In this document: piece after piece, positions 1 through 8,660 of the stretch
Position numbering within the stretch: position 1 is the first letter of the stretch
Layout of the letters: each line of letters begins with the position of its first letter
From: Janthinobacterium aquaticum
GTDB lineage: Bacteria > Pseudomonadota > Gammaproteobacteria > Burkholderiales > Burkholderiaceae_D
Assembly (NCBI RefSeq): GCF_009208565.1
Contig: NZ_WFLK01000002.1
Location: 542,300-606,299, forward strand
Direction of reading: 5' to 3'
DNA length: 64,000 nt
Program-made: the position numbers and the translations under genes
Notes under the pieces: generated by a model
What the model saw: the letters and a program-made list of their open reading frames with translations, nothing else
The model's database searches: none
What the model was told of the DNA's origin: nothing

Positions 1-701
1 ATAGTCTTGATCAAAGCCGGGCTGCGCGGGTTGTCGCCCAGTTGCTGGCGCAGGCGACTGATGCAGACATCGATGGCGCGGTCATATGGCAGGCTTTCCT
101 TGCCGAACACGGCCGCCAGCAGGAAGTCGCGCGACAGCGTGCGCTTCGGATGGTCGAGCAGGGCGCGCAGCACCAGGTAGTCGGAACTGCCCAGCGACAG
201 CGTCACGCCCTGCGGCGAGCGTATCTGGCGCGCGCGCGTATCGAGCTGCCAGCCTTCGAAGCTGATGGTGTCGATGCGGTCGGCCTCGTGCTTTTCAGGA
301 AAGCTGCGCGCGCGCCGGATAATGACCTTGATGCGCGCCAGCAGTTCGCGCGGATCGAACGGCTTGGGCAGGTAATCGTCGGCCCCCACTTCCAGTCCGA
401 TAATGCGGTCGACCAGCGTGCCGCGCGCGGTCAGCATGATCACCGGCGTCTCGCGCCGCGCGCGCAGCTGGCGGCACAGTTCGAGGCCGTCTTCGCCCGG
501 CATCATCAGGTCGAGAATGATCAGGTCGACCGGTGTGCTGGCCAGCAGCTGCCACATCTGTTCGCCATTGGCTGCGGCATGCGCCTGGTAACCCGCGCCT
601 TCGAGGTAGCTGGACAGCAGTTCCCGGATGTCCTCATCGTCGTCGACGATCAATATCTGGTCCGTCCGTTTCACGCTGCTGTTGCCGATACTCGTTGCCA
701 C
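1..701 (-). CDS. OmpR-family response regulator (C-terminus outside window)
   Basis: Two-component response regulator: an N-terminal receiver domain and a C-terminal winged-helix DNA-binding domain. Translating the reverse strand from a GTG at 701 gives ILIVDDDED (acidic pocket), a phospho-acceptor Asp at about residue 64 in LIILDLMMPGEDG, the TAR switch motif, and KPFDPRELLARI with the conserved Lys. The winged helix follows (SSDYLVLRALLDHP, then SRDFLL and DRAIDVCISRLRQQL). The last residues seen are ALIKT, so only the final recognition-wing stretch (usually RGxGYxF) is missing. I chose GTG 701 because AGGAG lies about nine bases upstream; an internal GTG ten codons on is possible. It is divergent from the iron receptor gene. 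Its kinase partner is not in the window and its regulon cannot be told from sequence. Confidence 0.9.
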   Translation of the reverse strand, partial: MATSIGNSSVKRTDQILIVDDDEDIRELLSSYLEGAGYQAHAAANGEQMWQLLASTPVDLIILDLMMPGEDGLELCRQLRARRETPVIMLTARGTLVDRIIGLEVGADDYLPKPFDPRELLARIKVIIRRARSFPEKHEADRIDTISFEGWQLDTRARQIRSPQGVTLSLGSSDYLVLRALLDHPKRTLSRDFLLAAVFGKESLPYDRAIDVCISRLRQQLGDNPRSPALIKT

Positions 702-847
702 TGCCTGCCACTCCTGCTTGCTGATTGCCGATGATTTGTAATGCTTTGTGTTGAGTGTGTTGCGCCAACACATTTCATTACATTTGCGCGCCGCCAGCTG
801 TTTTGGCTGGCGCTGCCCGACATTATATTACTTGCACGCTCCTACTT

Positions 848-866
848 GCACATGAGAATCATTACA
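848..866 (+). promoter_or_regulatory. Fur box upstream of TonB receptor
   Basis: GCACATGAGAATCATTACA matches the 19-bp Fur consensus (GATAATGATAATCATTATC) at 13 of 19 positions by my count, including the core AGAATCATTA-type half-site. It ends 16 bases before the receptor ATG, just before the GAGG ribosome binding site at 874-877, so Fur bound here would block transcription or start. The gap from 702 to 847 also holds a perfect 7-bp inverted repeat (CGCCAGC/GCTGGCG, 792-812) of unknown use. Confidence 0.75.
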
Positions 867-882
867 ATTTACCGAGGAATCC

Positions 883-3267
883 ATGCAATTTCGCAACAAG
901 CATAACAGTACCGCAGACACTATCGAAGCGCTTTTTTCCCAATACGGCAAGTTGTCGGCCACCGTCGGCCTGGCAGTCGGCTCGCTGGGCGCCGGCAGCG
1001 TGGCACTGGCTGCCGAGCCGGCTGCAGCGCCAGCGGCCGAACCACAGCAGCTCAATGAAGTGGTGGTCAAGGCCGAGCGCGAAGCGCCAGCCTACAAGCC
1101 TGAGCACCTGAGCTCGGCCAAGTTTGCCCAGCCGCTGCGCGATACGCCGCAAAGCGTCACCATCGTGCCGCGTGAAGTGCTGACCGAACAGAATGCGCAG
1201 AACCTGCAGGATATCCTGAAAAACGTGCCCGGCATCAGCTTTACCTCGGGCGAAGGCAACCTGGGCTGGGGCGATCTGTTTACCATCCGCGGCTTCTCGT
1301 CCGAGCAGAGCCTGACGGTCGACGGCATGCGCGACGCCGGTATGTCCAGCCGTAACGACACCTTCAATATCGAACAGGTGGAAGTATTCAAGGGTACCGG
1401 ATCGATCGAGTCGGGCACCTCGGCTGTGGGCGGCACGGTCAACCTGGTCAGCAAGGAGGCCAAACTGGGCAACAGCAACAGCGTCTCGGTGGGCGTGGGT
1501 AATGCCAAATACCGCCGCGTGACGGCCGACCTGAATCGCCAGCTGAACGCCGATAGCGCACTGCGCTTTAACGTGATGAAGCAGAAAAACAATGTGCCGG
1601 GCCGCGACGTGACCAAACTCGATCGCCAGGGCCTGGCCACCTCGTTTGCCACCGGCCTCGATGGCCCGACCAGCCTGGTGATCGACCTGTTCCACCAGGA
1701 AGACAAGAACGTGCCGGACGGCGGCCTGCCGATCCAGCGCGGCACCAACGGCCAACCGATGGCCAACGTGCCGCACAGCGCCTGGTTCGGTGCAGACTCC
1801 TATACCCAGCAAACCAAGTCCGACAGCGGCACCGTCAAGCTCGCGCATGAATTTGCGCCAGGCGTGAAGATTCGCAACCAGACCCGCTGGGCGCTGACCG
1901 ATAACCTGTCGGTGCTGTCGCCGGCGCGCTTCAACGGCGCCAATGCCAACGGCACGACGCTGGGCACTTCGCTTGGCTATACGGGCGTCGGCGGTTTGAC
2001 GCCGGTTGCCGGGATTCCCTCTTACGCTGACTTTGCCAACAAGACCGATGCCTACGGCGTGCTGCGCTCAAGCGACCTGGGCACCTCCAAGCGCTATAGA
2101 ATCGTGGCCAACCAGACTGACTTCAGCCTGGCCTTCAATACCGGCGCCGTGCGCCATGAACTGGTCACGGGCCTGGACCTGTACCGTGAAACCTATGGTG
2201 ACCTGCAGCGCACCGTGCTGGCGCCCACCGGCACGCTGTGGTTCGACATGGCCCACCCGCAGGTGGTGCATAACGGCGTGGCAACCGTCAAAGGCGCCGC
2301 CGGCCTGGTCTCGCGCATCAGCAATGCCGGTGTCTATGTGACCGACGCGGTCCGCTTTTCCGACCAGTGGCGCATGGTGGCCTCCTTGCGCTACGACCAC
2401 TGGAAAGCCGACACTTCGCTCAAGAACGTCAATACCACCAGCAGCAGCGACGGCGCTTTCAGCGGCCGCCTGGCAGCCATGTACAAGCCGGTGGAAGAAG
2501 CCAGCCTGTACGCCGCCTACGCACAAGCCGCACAGCCGTCGGCCATGGGCGCGTCGACCAATAACGCCATCTACGGCTCGGCAGCGGCAGCACAATACTC
2601 GCCGGCCACCTCGAAAACCATGGAACTGGGCGGCAAATGGGACGTACTGCGCCATCGCCTGGCGCTGACCGGCGCCGTCTTCCGCACCGAAGTGAGCGAT
2701 TCGTGGGAATACAGCTCCGACGAAGTGTCGCCAGTGCGCGCCTTGCCGTCCAAACGCGTGCAGGGGGCCGAGTTGGGCGTGCAGGGCAACGTAACCGAAC
2801 AGTGGTCGGTGTATGGCGGCTTGTCGCGCCTGCAAAGCCGCCAGACCAAGGGCGCCAACAACGGCAGCGAAGCGAAGAACGTCCCGGATATGACCTTCAA
2901 CCTGTGGACCTCCTACACGCCGGTCTCGGGCCTGGTGTTCAGCTATGGCGCGCAGTATATGGGCGAGCGCCGCTATTCGGACAATGCCCGGGTCGGTGGC
3001 CTGAACAACAACAGCAGCACCGTGGCCGGCCCGGCCGGGCGCGCGCCGACCTATGTGTTCGACACGGAAAAGGCGCCGTCGTATTGGGTTCATAGCGCGG
3101 CCGTGCGCTACCGCGTCAACCCGACGCTGGCACTGAACCTCAACGTGCAAAACCTGACCAACAAGTTCTACTGGGCACGCATCGGCTCCTCGCTGGACGG
3201 CTTCCAGCTGTACGGTGTGCCGGGCGCCAGCCGCAGCGTGACCCTGAGCGCGGACCTGAGCTTCTGA
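883..3267 (+). CDS. TonB-dependent siderophore receptor (Fiu/PiuA type)
   Basis: Outer-membrane receptor for ferric siderophore, probably catecholate, energised by TonB-ExbBD. The 794 residues have a long N-terminal export region ending near AVALAAEP-like sequence (about residue 45), a TonB-box-like NEVVVKAER, a plug domain (TPQSVTIVPREVL, then VPGISFTSGEG, FTIRGFSSEQSLTVDGMRD, VEVFKGTGSIESG and GGTVNLVSK) and a 22-strand barrel that ends in a C-terminal Phe (SADLSF) typical of BAM substrates. GAGG precedes ATG 883. The stop overlaps the next start (TGATG), and Sel1 and PiuC genes follow, the same trio as Pseudomonas piuA-piuC. That neighbourhood and the Fur box support iron uptake. The exact siderophore is not readable from sequence. 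Confidence 0.93.
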   Translation: MQFRNKHNSTADTIEALFSQYGKLSATVGLAVGSLGAGSVALAAEPAAAPAAEPQQLNEVVVKAEREAPAYKPEHLSSAKFAQPLRDTPQSVTIVPREVLTEQNAQNLQDILKNVPGISFTSGEGNLGWGDLFTIRGFSSEQSLTVDGMRDAGMSSRNDTFNIEQVEVFKGTGSIESGTSAVGGTVNLVSKEAKLGNSNSVSVGVGNAKYRRVTADLNRQLNADSALRFNVMKQKNNVPGRDVTKLDRQGLATSFATGLDGPTSLVIDLFHQEDKNVPDGGLPIQRGTNGQPMANVPHSAWFGADSYTQQTKSDSGTVKLAHEFAPGVKIRNQTRWALTDNLSVLSPARFNGANANGTTLGTSLGYTGVGGLTPVAGIPSYADFANKTDAYGVLRSSDLGTSKRYRIVANQTDFSLAFNTGAVRHELVTGLDLYRETYGDLQRTVLAPTGTLWFDMAHPQVVHNGVATVKGAAGLVSRISNAGVYVTDAVRFSDQWRMVASLRYDHWKADTSLKNVNTTSSSDGAFSGRLAAMYKPVEEASLYAAYAQAAQPSAMGASTNNAIYGSAAAAQYSPATSKTMELGGKWDVLRHRLALTGAVFRTEVSDSWEYSSDEVSPVRALPSKRVQGAELGVQGNVTEQWSVYGGLSRLQSRQTKGANNGSEAKNVPDMTFNLWTSYTPVSGLVFSYGAQYMGERRYSDNARVGGLNNNSSTVAGPAGRAPTYVFDTEKAPSYWVHSAAVRYRVNPTLALNLNVQNLTNKFYWARIGSSLDGFQLYGVPGASRSVTLSADLSF

Positions 3268-4010
3268 TGCAGGCAGCTGTCAGCGTGGCGCAATTGCGCA
3301 CTATGCCGGCCACAGACTGGTCTGCCATGCTGGCCGAGGGCGGCGCCGAGGCGCTAGCCTGGCTGGAAGCGGCGGCGCGCCACGGTGTGTCGCGTGCCCA
3401 GGCTATCCTGGCGCAACGCTTGCTGACGGGCGAGGGCGTGGCGGCCGATCCGCCGCAGGCCGTCCACTGGTTTCGCCAGGCGGCCGCGCGCGATGACGCC
3501 GAAGCGATCAATATGCTCGGGCGCTGCCTGGAAAACGGCTGGGGCGTGGCGGCCGACGCGCAGCTGGCCGTCTACTGGTATCGCCAGGCGGCCGTGGCCG
3601 GCCTGGACTGGGGCATGTACAACCTGGCCAATTTGCTGATGAGCGGCAAGGGCATCGCCGGCGACCGGCCCGCCGCGCTGGCGCTGTACCGCCAGGCGGC
3701 GGCGCTGGGCCACGCCAAGTCGGTCAATATCCTCGGCCGTTTTCATGAAGAAGGCTGGGACATGCCGGTCGACCCAGCGCAGGCGGCGCTGCTGTACTGC
3801 CAGGCGGCCATCGGCGGCGACTTTCGCGGGCAGTTCAATCATGCACGTCTGCTGCTCGAACGAGGCAAGGTGGTGCAGGCCGTGGCCTGGCTGCGCCGTA
3901 TTCCGGCCACGGCCACGCCGGCTTTTCTGGCCAACCTGCGCGGCTGGCTGCAGGCCTCAGGCACGCCGCAGGTGGCGGCGCTGGCCGCCTTGCCGCCATT
4001 TCAATCATAG
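3267..4010 (+). CDS. Sel1-like repeat protein
   Basis: A 247-residue alpha-solenoid protein built of Sel1 (SLR) repeats of about 36 residues. At least four are readable, each with the pattern A-x-x-(W/L)-(Y/F)-R-Q-A-A followed by G-x-x-x-x-x-x-L-G-R/N. Examples are AVHWFRQAAARDDAEAINML, AVYWYRQAAVAGLDWGMYNL and ALALYRQAAALGHAKSVNIL. I see no signal peptide, so it is probably cytoplasmic. It starts inside the receptor stop codon and ends eight bases before piuC, so it belongs to the iron operon. Sel1 proteins of this kind sit between or next to piuA and piuC in other proteobacteria; their role is not established and is probably protein-protein contact. Confidence 0.85.
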   Translation: MQAAVSVAQLRTMPATDWSAMLAEGGAEALAWLEAAARHGVSRAQAILAQRLLTGEGVAADPPQAVHWFRQAAARDDAEAINMLGRCLENGWGVAADAQLAVYWYRQAAVAGLDWGMYNLANLLMSGKGIAGDRPAALALYRQAAALGHAKSVNILGRFHEEGWDMPVDPAQAALLYCQAAIGGDFRGQFNHARLLLERGKVVQAVAWLRRIPATATPAFLANLRGWLQASGTPQVAALAALPPFQS

Positions 4011-4018
4011 GAAAATCC

Positions 4019-4717
4019 ATGCTGCATCTGAAATCGGTACTGACACCGGCCGAAGTGGCCGAGGCGCGCGCCATCCTGGAAAGCGCGCAATGGGAAGACG
4101 GACGCGTGACGTCGGGCAGCCTGCCCGCGTCGATCAAGCGCAACCGCCAGTTGCCGGCGCAGGGTGCCAGCACCCAGGCCTTGCAGCAACTGGTCTTGCA
4201 GGCGCTGCGGCGCAACCAGCTGTTTTTCTCGGCCGCGCTGCCCAACCGGATTGCGCCACCCATGTTCAACCGCTATGACGCTGCTGATGGGGTAGAGCAG
4301 GGCGACTATCTGGCCGACCATGTCGACGTGGCGCTGCGCTACCTGCCGGACGGCGAACGGGTGCGCACCGATATGTCGTGCACGCTGTTTTTTAGCGACC
4401 CTGAGGAATACGACGGGGGCGAACTGGTGGTGTCAAGCAGCTGGCGCGACGAGCACGTCAAGCTCGCTGCCGGCGATATGCTGCTCTATCCGGGCGACAA
4501 GATCCATCGCGTCAACCCCGTCACACGCGGCTGCCGCTTCGCCAGCTTTATCTGGTTGGAAAGCATGATCAGGAATGAACAGCAGCGCAATTTGCTGTTC
4601 CAGATGGACCGCGACCTGATGGCGCTACGCGCGCAGGCGCAGGGGCAGCAGTCGCCGGCCATCACAGGGCTGACGGGCGCGTATCACAACCTGTTGCGGA
4701 TGTGGGCGCAGGGGTAA
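4019..4717 (+). CDS. piuC: PKHD-type Fe(II)/2-oxoglutarate dioxygenase PiuC
   Basis: Cytoplasmic non-haem iron dioxygenase of the PiuC/YbiX family, 232 residues, close to the family length of about 226. The iron ligands are visible as H101 and D103 in DHVDVALR and H163 in DKIHRVNPVTRG, with R173 two residues after that motif as the likely 2-oxoglutarate contact. LFFSDPEEYDGGEL and LAAGDMLLYP are family hallmarks. It is the last gene of the Fur-box operon, eight bases after the Sel1 gene. The family is iron-regulated and linked to catecholate siderophore (and siderophore-antibiotic) uptake; its substrate remains unclear in general. A palindromic repeat lies directly after the stop. Confidence 0.92.
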   Translation: MLHLKSVLTPAEVAEARAILESAQWEDGRVTSGSLPASIKRNRQLPAQGASTQALQQLVLQALRRNQLFFSAALPNRIAPPMFNRYDAADGVEQGDYLADHVDVALRYLPDGERVRTDMSCTLFFSDPEEYDGGELVVSSSWRDEHVKLAAGDMLLYPGDKIHRVNPVTRGCRFASFIWLESMIRNEQQRNLLFQMDRDLMALRAQAQGQQSPAITGLTGAYHNLLRMWAQG

Positions 4718-4725
4718 TGGGGGCG

Positions 4726-4769
4726 TCAACAATGTTGTCGGATTACGGCCCGAAGGGCCTAATCCGACA
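4726..4769. repeat. Intergenic palindromic repeat, copy 1
   Basis: Begins with CAACAATGTTG and continues into a hairpin: TGTCGGATTACGGCCC (4736-4751), loop GAA, then GGGCCTAATCCGACA (4755-4769), complementary apart from one bulged base. The same module occurs at 23610-23653 with about 25 identical bases in the left half. It lies between convergent genes (piuC and the nitroreductase), a typical place for REP-like elements. It could also act as a bidirectional terminator, but there is no T-tract. Confidence 0.8.
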
Positions 4770-4799
4770 AATCCCATCAGCGCTAATAATACTGTCGGC

Positions 4800-5438
4800 T
4801 TACGCAAGTACGGTAATAAACTGCTCGCGCGGACGGCGTACTTTTTTCAGGTTGACCAGCCAGTCGCCTTCTTCGGCGCGGTAGCCCAGCGGCAGCAGTA
4901 CCACCGAGCGCAGGCCGCGTTCGCGCAGGTTCAGGATTTCGTCGACCTTGGCCGGGTCGAACCCTTCCATCGGGGTCGAATCGACTTTTTCTTCGGCTGC
5001 GGCAATCAGGGCGGTACCCAGGCCGATATAGGCCTGGCGGGCGGCGTGCTGGAAGTTCGTTTCGGCGTCGCGCTGTGGGTAGGTATTGAGCAGCATCTGG
5101 CGGTATGCTTCCCAGCCTTCGTTCTTGAAGCCGCGCTCTTCGTTAACCAGGTCGAACATGGCGTTGATGCGCTCGGCCGTGTAGTTGTCCCAGGCGGCAA
5201 ACACCAGCAAATGCGAGCTGTCGGTGATCTGGCCCTGGTTCCAGGCATGCGGCTTGATCTGTTCGCGCAGCGCCGGATTGGTCACCACGAACACTTCATA
5301 CTGCTGCAGGCCGCTGGAGGTAGCGGTCAGGCGCACTGCCTCGAGGATGCGGTCGACTTTTTCCTGTGGTACCGCTTTCGACGGATCCATTTTTTTGGCG
5401 GCATAGCGCCATTGCAGCGTTTCCAGCAGATTGGACAT
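4800..5438 (-). CDS. NAD(P)H-dependent nitroreductase family protein (NfsB-like)
   Basis: FMN-dependent oxidoreductase of the nitroreductase fold, 212 residues, expected as a cytoplasmic dimer. Family features are the early basic stretch WRYAAKKMD (residues 10-18), the FMN/dimer segment TATSSGLQQYEVFVV, SHLLVFAA, the QAYIGLGTALIAAAEE helix, MEGFDP, and the late LPLGYRAEEGDW glycine turn that contacts FMN. AAAGG lies seven bases before the ATG. It is convergent with piuC and followed on its own strand by nothing within 80 bases. Likely substrates are nitroaromatics or quinones; the physiological substrate is not deducible. The MdaB/NfsB/YdgI branches are alternatives. Confidence 0.87.
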   Translation of the reverse strand: MSNLLETLQWRYAAKKMDPSKAVPQEKVDRILEAVRLTATSSGLQQYEVFVVTNPALREQIKPHAWNQGQITDSSHLLVFAAWDNYTAERINAMFDLVNEERGFKNEGWEAYRQMLLNTYPQRDAETNFQHAARQAYIGLGTALIAAAEEKVDSTPMEGFDPAKVDEILNLRERGLRSVVLLPLGYRAEEGDWLVNLKKVRRPREQFITVLA

Positions 5439-5495
5439 GGCAAAACCTTTCAGTGTGAATAGTACAGGTCGGAAATGATAGCCGATCTGGCCATT

Positions 5496-6593
5496 TCAAG
5501 TGCTCGGCGCCAGAATTTCTGCTGCCGCGCCCTTTGGCGCCGGCCAGGCAATGCAAAAAATACTGCCGCCGGCGCCGCTGCGCCGGCAACTGGCGCTGCC
5601 GCCATGCGCGCGCGCAATGGCGGCCACCACCGCCAGCCCCAGGCCGCTGCCGCCATGCGCCTGCACGCGCGCAGTATCACCGCGCCGGAAGGCATCGAAC
5701 ACCAGCGGCGCCAGCGCGGCGTCGATACCGGGGCCGGCGTCCTCGAGCTGCAGCAGGCACTGCCGGCCATCAAGCTGCAGCGACAGCGTCAACGGGCCGG
5801 GATCGGCATAGCGGCAGGCGTTGTCGAGCAGGGCGATTACCACCTGGCGCAGGCGCGCCGCATCGCACAGCACGCTGCCGCCGTCGAGCGCCAGTTGCAG
5901 CTGCAGGCCGGCAGCGGCCAGCGTCGGGGCCATCAGGCTGGCGGCCTGGCGCACTTCTGTGGCCAGATCCGCGTCAGCCAGGCGCAGCTGCAGCTGGCCG
6001 CTGTCGAGCAGGCTCAGAGTGCGCAGGTCTTCGATCAGACGGCCCAGGTTTTCAACTTGTGACAGCAGCGCAGGAAATTCGATCTCTTCGGGCTGGAATA
6101 CGCCGTCGACCACGCCTTGCAGCGTGCCGCGCAGGATGGTCACCGGCGTGCGCAGTTCATGCGCAATGGCGGCGTTCCAGGTGCGGCTTTCACTGGCGGT
6201 GCGCTGCAGTCGCTCGGCCATGCTGTTGAAGTCGTCGACCAGCATGGCGGTCTCGCCCAGGCTGCGGTCGCCGGCCGTGGCGCGCGCGGCCAGGTCGCCA
6301 TGGGCCACGCGGCGCACATTGTCCATCACCGAATTGATCGGTTCGAGGATACGCCGCGCCAGCCGGATGGAAAAACAGACCGCCAGCACCAGGCCGAACA
6401 CCAGCATGAACAGGATCCACAGCCATTCGGCCAGTTTCGGATAGGTGTCGTCAGGCTGCGAGACCAGGTTCGGGTCGATATCGTAGATAACGGCAAAGAA
6501 GATCCACGAGCCGGTCCAGATGGCCAGGATGGCGAAGATGATCATCGCCGACATCGACAGGCCGATCTGCCGGAACAGGCCGGTCAGCCGCAT
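5496..6593 (-). CDS. Sensor histidine kinase (BaeS/SmeS type) of the RND pump locus
   Basis: Inner-membrane HisKA-type kinase of 365 residues. Two membrane segments (about 13-36 and 57-78) flank a very short periplasmic loop. A HAMP linker follows (RRILEPINSVMDNVRRVAHGDL), then the phospho-acceptor H145 in AAIAHELRTP, and the ATPase domain with an N box (LLDNACRYA), a G1 box (EDAGPGID) and a G2 box (GGSGLGLAVV). The start overlaps the regulator stop (TGATG), so the pair is translationally coupled, regulator first. The small sensor loop suggests it senses within or near the membrane, as BaeS-like envelope-stress kinases do. The neighbouring divergent RND operon is the obvious target. Confidence 0.92.
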   Translation of the reverse strand: MRLTGLFRQIGLSMSAMIIFAILAIWTGSWIFFAVIYDIDPNLVSQPDDTYPKLAEWLWILFMLVFGLVLAVCFSIRLARRILEPINSVMDNVRRVAHGDLAARATAGDRSLGETAMLVDDFNSMAERLQRTASESRTWNAAIAHELRTPVTILRGTLQGVVDGVFQPEEIEFPALLSQVENLGRLIEDLRTLSLLDSGQLQLRLADADLATEVRQAASLMAPTLAAAGLQLQLALDGGSVLCDAARLRQVVIALLDNACRYADPGPLTLSLQLDGRQCLLQLEDAGPGIDAALAPLVFDAFRRGDTARVQAHGGSGLGLAVVAAIARAHGGSASCRRSGAGGSIFCIAWPAPKGAAAEILAPST

Positions 6594-7336
6594 CAGCCTT
6601 CGCCTTCGAGCCGGTAGCCCACACCGCGCAGGCTGACCGGCATATTGGGCACGCCAGCTTCCTCGAGCTTTTTGCGCAGCTTGCTGATATGGCTGTCCAC
6701 GGTGCGTTCAAGCGACTGGCTTTCGGGCATGCACGCTTCGAGCAGTTCAAGCCGGCTGCAGACGCGTCGCGGCGTGCGCGCCAGATGGACCAGCAGGCGA
6801 AATTCGGTCAGCGTCAGGTTTAGCGCCGTCGGCGCACCACCGCCACTGCGCACGCTGACCGTATAGTGTTCCTGGTCGATTTCAAGCGGGCCGCAGCGCA
6901 ATACGCCCGCCGCGCCATCGTATTGCCGGCCCTGCGAGCGGCGCAGTACGGCCGCCACCCGCGCTACCACCTCGGCCGGATTGAAGGGCTTGACGATATA
7001 GTCGTCAGCACCCACGCGCAGGGCGGCCAGCTTGTCGGCGTCCTGGTCGCGCGCGGTCAGCATGATGACCGGGGTTTCGCCGCGCCGGCGCACCTGCGTC
7101 AGCACGCTCCAGCCGTCCTGCAGCGGCATCTGCACGTCCAGCAGGATCAGGTCGGGCTTGAGCATCAGATGCTGTTCAAGCGCGGCGCGCCCGTTGGCCG
7201 CATGCGCCGTATGGTAGCCGTCGCGCTGCAGATAGCCGGCCAGGATGCGCGCGATCTGCGGCTCGTCTTCGGCAATCAGGATCAGGGGCGCCGACGAGGG
7301 CGGTGGAGGTGGTTCGGGCGGGCGCAGGGAAATCAT
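6593..7336 (-). CDS. OmpR-family response regulator (BaeR/SmeR type)
   Basis: Cytoplasmic transcription factor, 247 residues. The N-terminus is proline-rich (EPPPPPSSAP), then the receiver domain has E23/D24, phospho-acceptor D67 (LILLDVQMP), the TARD motif and K116 (YIVKPFNP). The winged helix has the typical LTLTEFRLLVHLARTP and TVDSHISKLRKKL and ends RGVGYRLEGEG. It lies upstream of and coupled to its kinase, and is divergent from the RND adaptor gene across 131 bases, a layout in which such regulators control the pump. That intergenic stretch holds an imperfectly characterised inverted repeat CGGCCA/TGGCCG at 7338-7361, which could be its own operator, but I recognise no defined regulator box. 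Confidence 0.92.
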   Translation of the reverse strand: MISLRPPEPPPPPSSAPLILIAEDEPQIARILAGYLQRDGYHTAHAANGRAALEQHLMLKPDLILLDVQMPLQDGWSVLTQVRRRGETPVIMLTARDQDADKLAALRVGADDYIVKPFNPAEVVARVAAVLRRSQGRQYDGAAGVLRCGPLEIDQEHYTVSVRSGGGAPTALNLTLTEFRLLVHLARTPRRVCSRLELLEACMPESQSLERTVDSHISKLRKKLEEAGVPNMPVSLRGVGYRLEGEG

Positions 7337-7467
7337 GCGGCCAGTCTAGCACCGTTGGCCGTCTCCATCGAATCTCCACATTTCCTCAACGGCGCTTCCA
7401 TGCAAAGCCCTTATTGTGCGGCACTGGCCGTCGCGACCGCGCACGGCAACAGCCTGTGAGAGCAACC

Positions 7468-8622
7468 ATGCGTCCTGATGAATTTCCTTTATCTTCCCTG
7501 AAAACCACCGTCATCGTGGCGGCTCTGTTGAGCCTTGCCGCCTGCGGCCGCAGTGCGCCGCCCGCGCAGGCGGCCCCGGAAGCACCGCCGGCCGCCGTAA
7601 CGGTCATCAAAGTCCAGAGCGAACCCGTACTGCGCAGCGACGAGTTGCCCGGGCGCGTAGCGGCCCTGCGCACGGCCGATATCCGCCCGCAAGTGAGCGG
7701 CATCGTGCTGCGCCGCCTGTTCGAGCAGGGCGCTGAAGTGAAGGCCGGCCAGAAGCTGTTCCAGCTTAATGCCGCGCCGTTCCAGGCCGATGCCGATGCG
7801 GCCGACGCCGCGTTGCAGCAGGCGCTGGCCACCTCGCGCCGCGCCATGCAGCAGGCCGAACGCCTGCAGCCGTTGATGGAAGCAGACGCCGTCTCGCGCC
7901 AGGCCTATGACGATGCGGTGGCCCAGCGCGACCAGGCCGTTGCCAGCGTGGCGCAGGCGCGCGCCGCCCTGGCGCGGCGTCGCCTGGACCTGGCCTTTGC
8001 CAGTATCGAGGCGCCGATTGCCGGGCGCATCGGCTCCGAACTGGTGACCGAAGGCGCGCTGGTGGGCCAGGCCGACACCAATCCGATGGCCCGCATCGAG
8101 CAGATCGACAAAGTGTATGTCGATGTGCGTCAGCGCGCCACCAGCCTGGCTGCCGGTGCGGCTACCGCTCAGCCGGTGACGATCATCGGCGCCGACGGCA
8201 AGCCGTATCCACATTCCGGCAAGGTACTGTTTGCCGGCACCAGCGTCGACGCCGGTACCGGCGACACCATCGTGCGCGTGCTGGTCGACAATCCGCAGCG
8301 CCAGCTGTTGCCCGGCATGTTCGTGCGCGCCCGCATTGCGCGCGGCGCGCCGGCCGATACCGTGCTGGTGCCGCAGCAGGCCGTGCAGCGCAGCAGCGAC
8401 GGCCAGGCCCGGGTCTGGGTGGTCGACAGCGCGCGCAAGGCCAGCCTGCGTCCGGTACAGGTCGAAGAAGTGATCGCGCAGCAGTACGTGGTGGCCAGCG
8501 GCCTGAAAGCTGGCGAGACGCTGGTCATCGAAGGCCAGGAACGGCTGCAGCCGGGCGCCGTGGTAACGCCGCAGCCATGGCAGCACAAGGCCGCCGCTGC
8601 CAAAGCCGCTGCCGCGCATTGA
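7468..8622 (+). CDS. RND efflux periplasmic adaptor lipoprotein (AcrA/MexA/SmeA family)
   Basis: Membrane-fusion subunit of a tripartite pump, 384 residues. I start it at ATG 7468 because this gives a lipoprotein signal peptide (VIVAALLSLAAC, Cys26); an upstream in-frame extension has no export signal. The order is first lipoyl half-motif and barrel (GRVAALRTADIRPQVSGIV), alpha-hairpin (ADAADAALQQALATSRRAMQQAERL and the return helix with QAYDDAVAQRDQAV), second lipoyl half (FASIEAPIAGRIG), beta-barrel (VYVDVRQ, then LLPGMFVRARI) and membrane-proximal domain. The permease gene follows after 38 bases. It bridges the inner-membrane transporter and the OprM-like channel. Confidence 0.93.
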   Translation: MRPDEFPLSSLKTTVIVAALLSLAACGRSAPPAQAAPEAPPAAVTVIKVQSEPVLRSDELPGRVAALRTADIRPQVSGIVLRRLFEQGAEVKAGQKLFQLNAAPFQADADAADAALQQALATSRRAMQQAERLQPLMEADAVSRQAYDDAVAQRDQAVASVAQARAALARRRLDLAFASIEAPIAGRIGSELVTEGALVGQADTNPMARIEQIDKVYVDVRQRATSLAAGAATAQPVTIIGADGKPYPHSGKVLFAGTSVDAGTGDTIVRVLVDNPQRQLLPGMFVRARIARGAPADTVLVPQQAVQRSSDGQARVWVVDSARKASLRPVQVEEVIAQQYVVASGLKAGETLVIEGQERLQPGAVVTPQPWQHKAAAAKAAAAH

Positions 8623-8660
8623 TACGGCCCGGCCTTACTTATTTCTGAAAGCTCCTTAAC

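Noticed and set aside
755..1111. Plus-strand open frame overlapping the TonB receptor start
   Set aside because: Out of frame with the receptor; covers the Fur box and signal-peptide region and has no recognisable product.
4723..4884. Short plus-strand open frame after piuC
   Set aside because: It crosses the palindromic repeat and the nitroreductase 3' end in antisense; no ribosome binding site.
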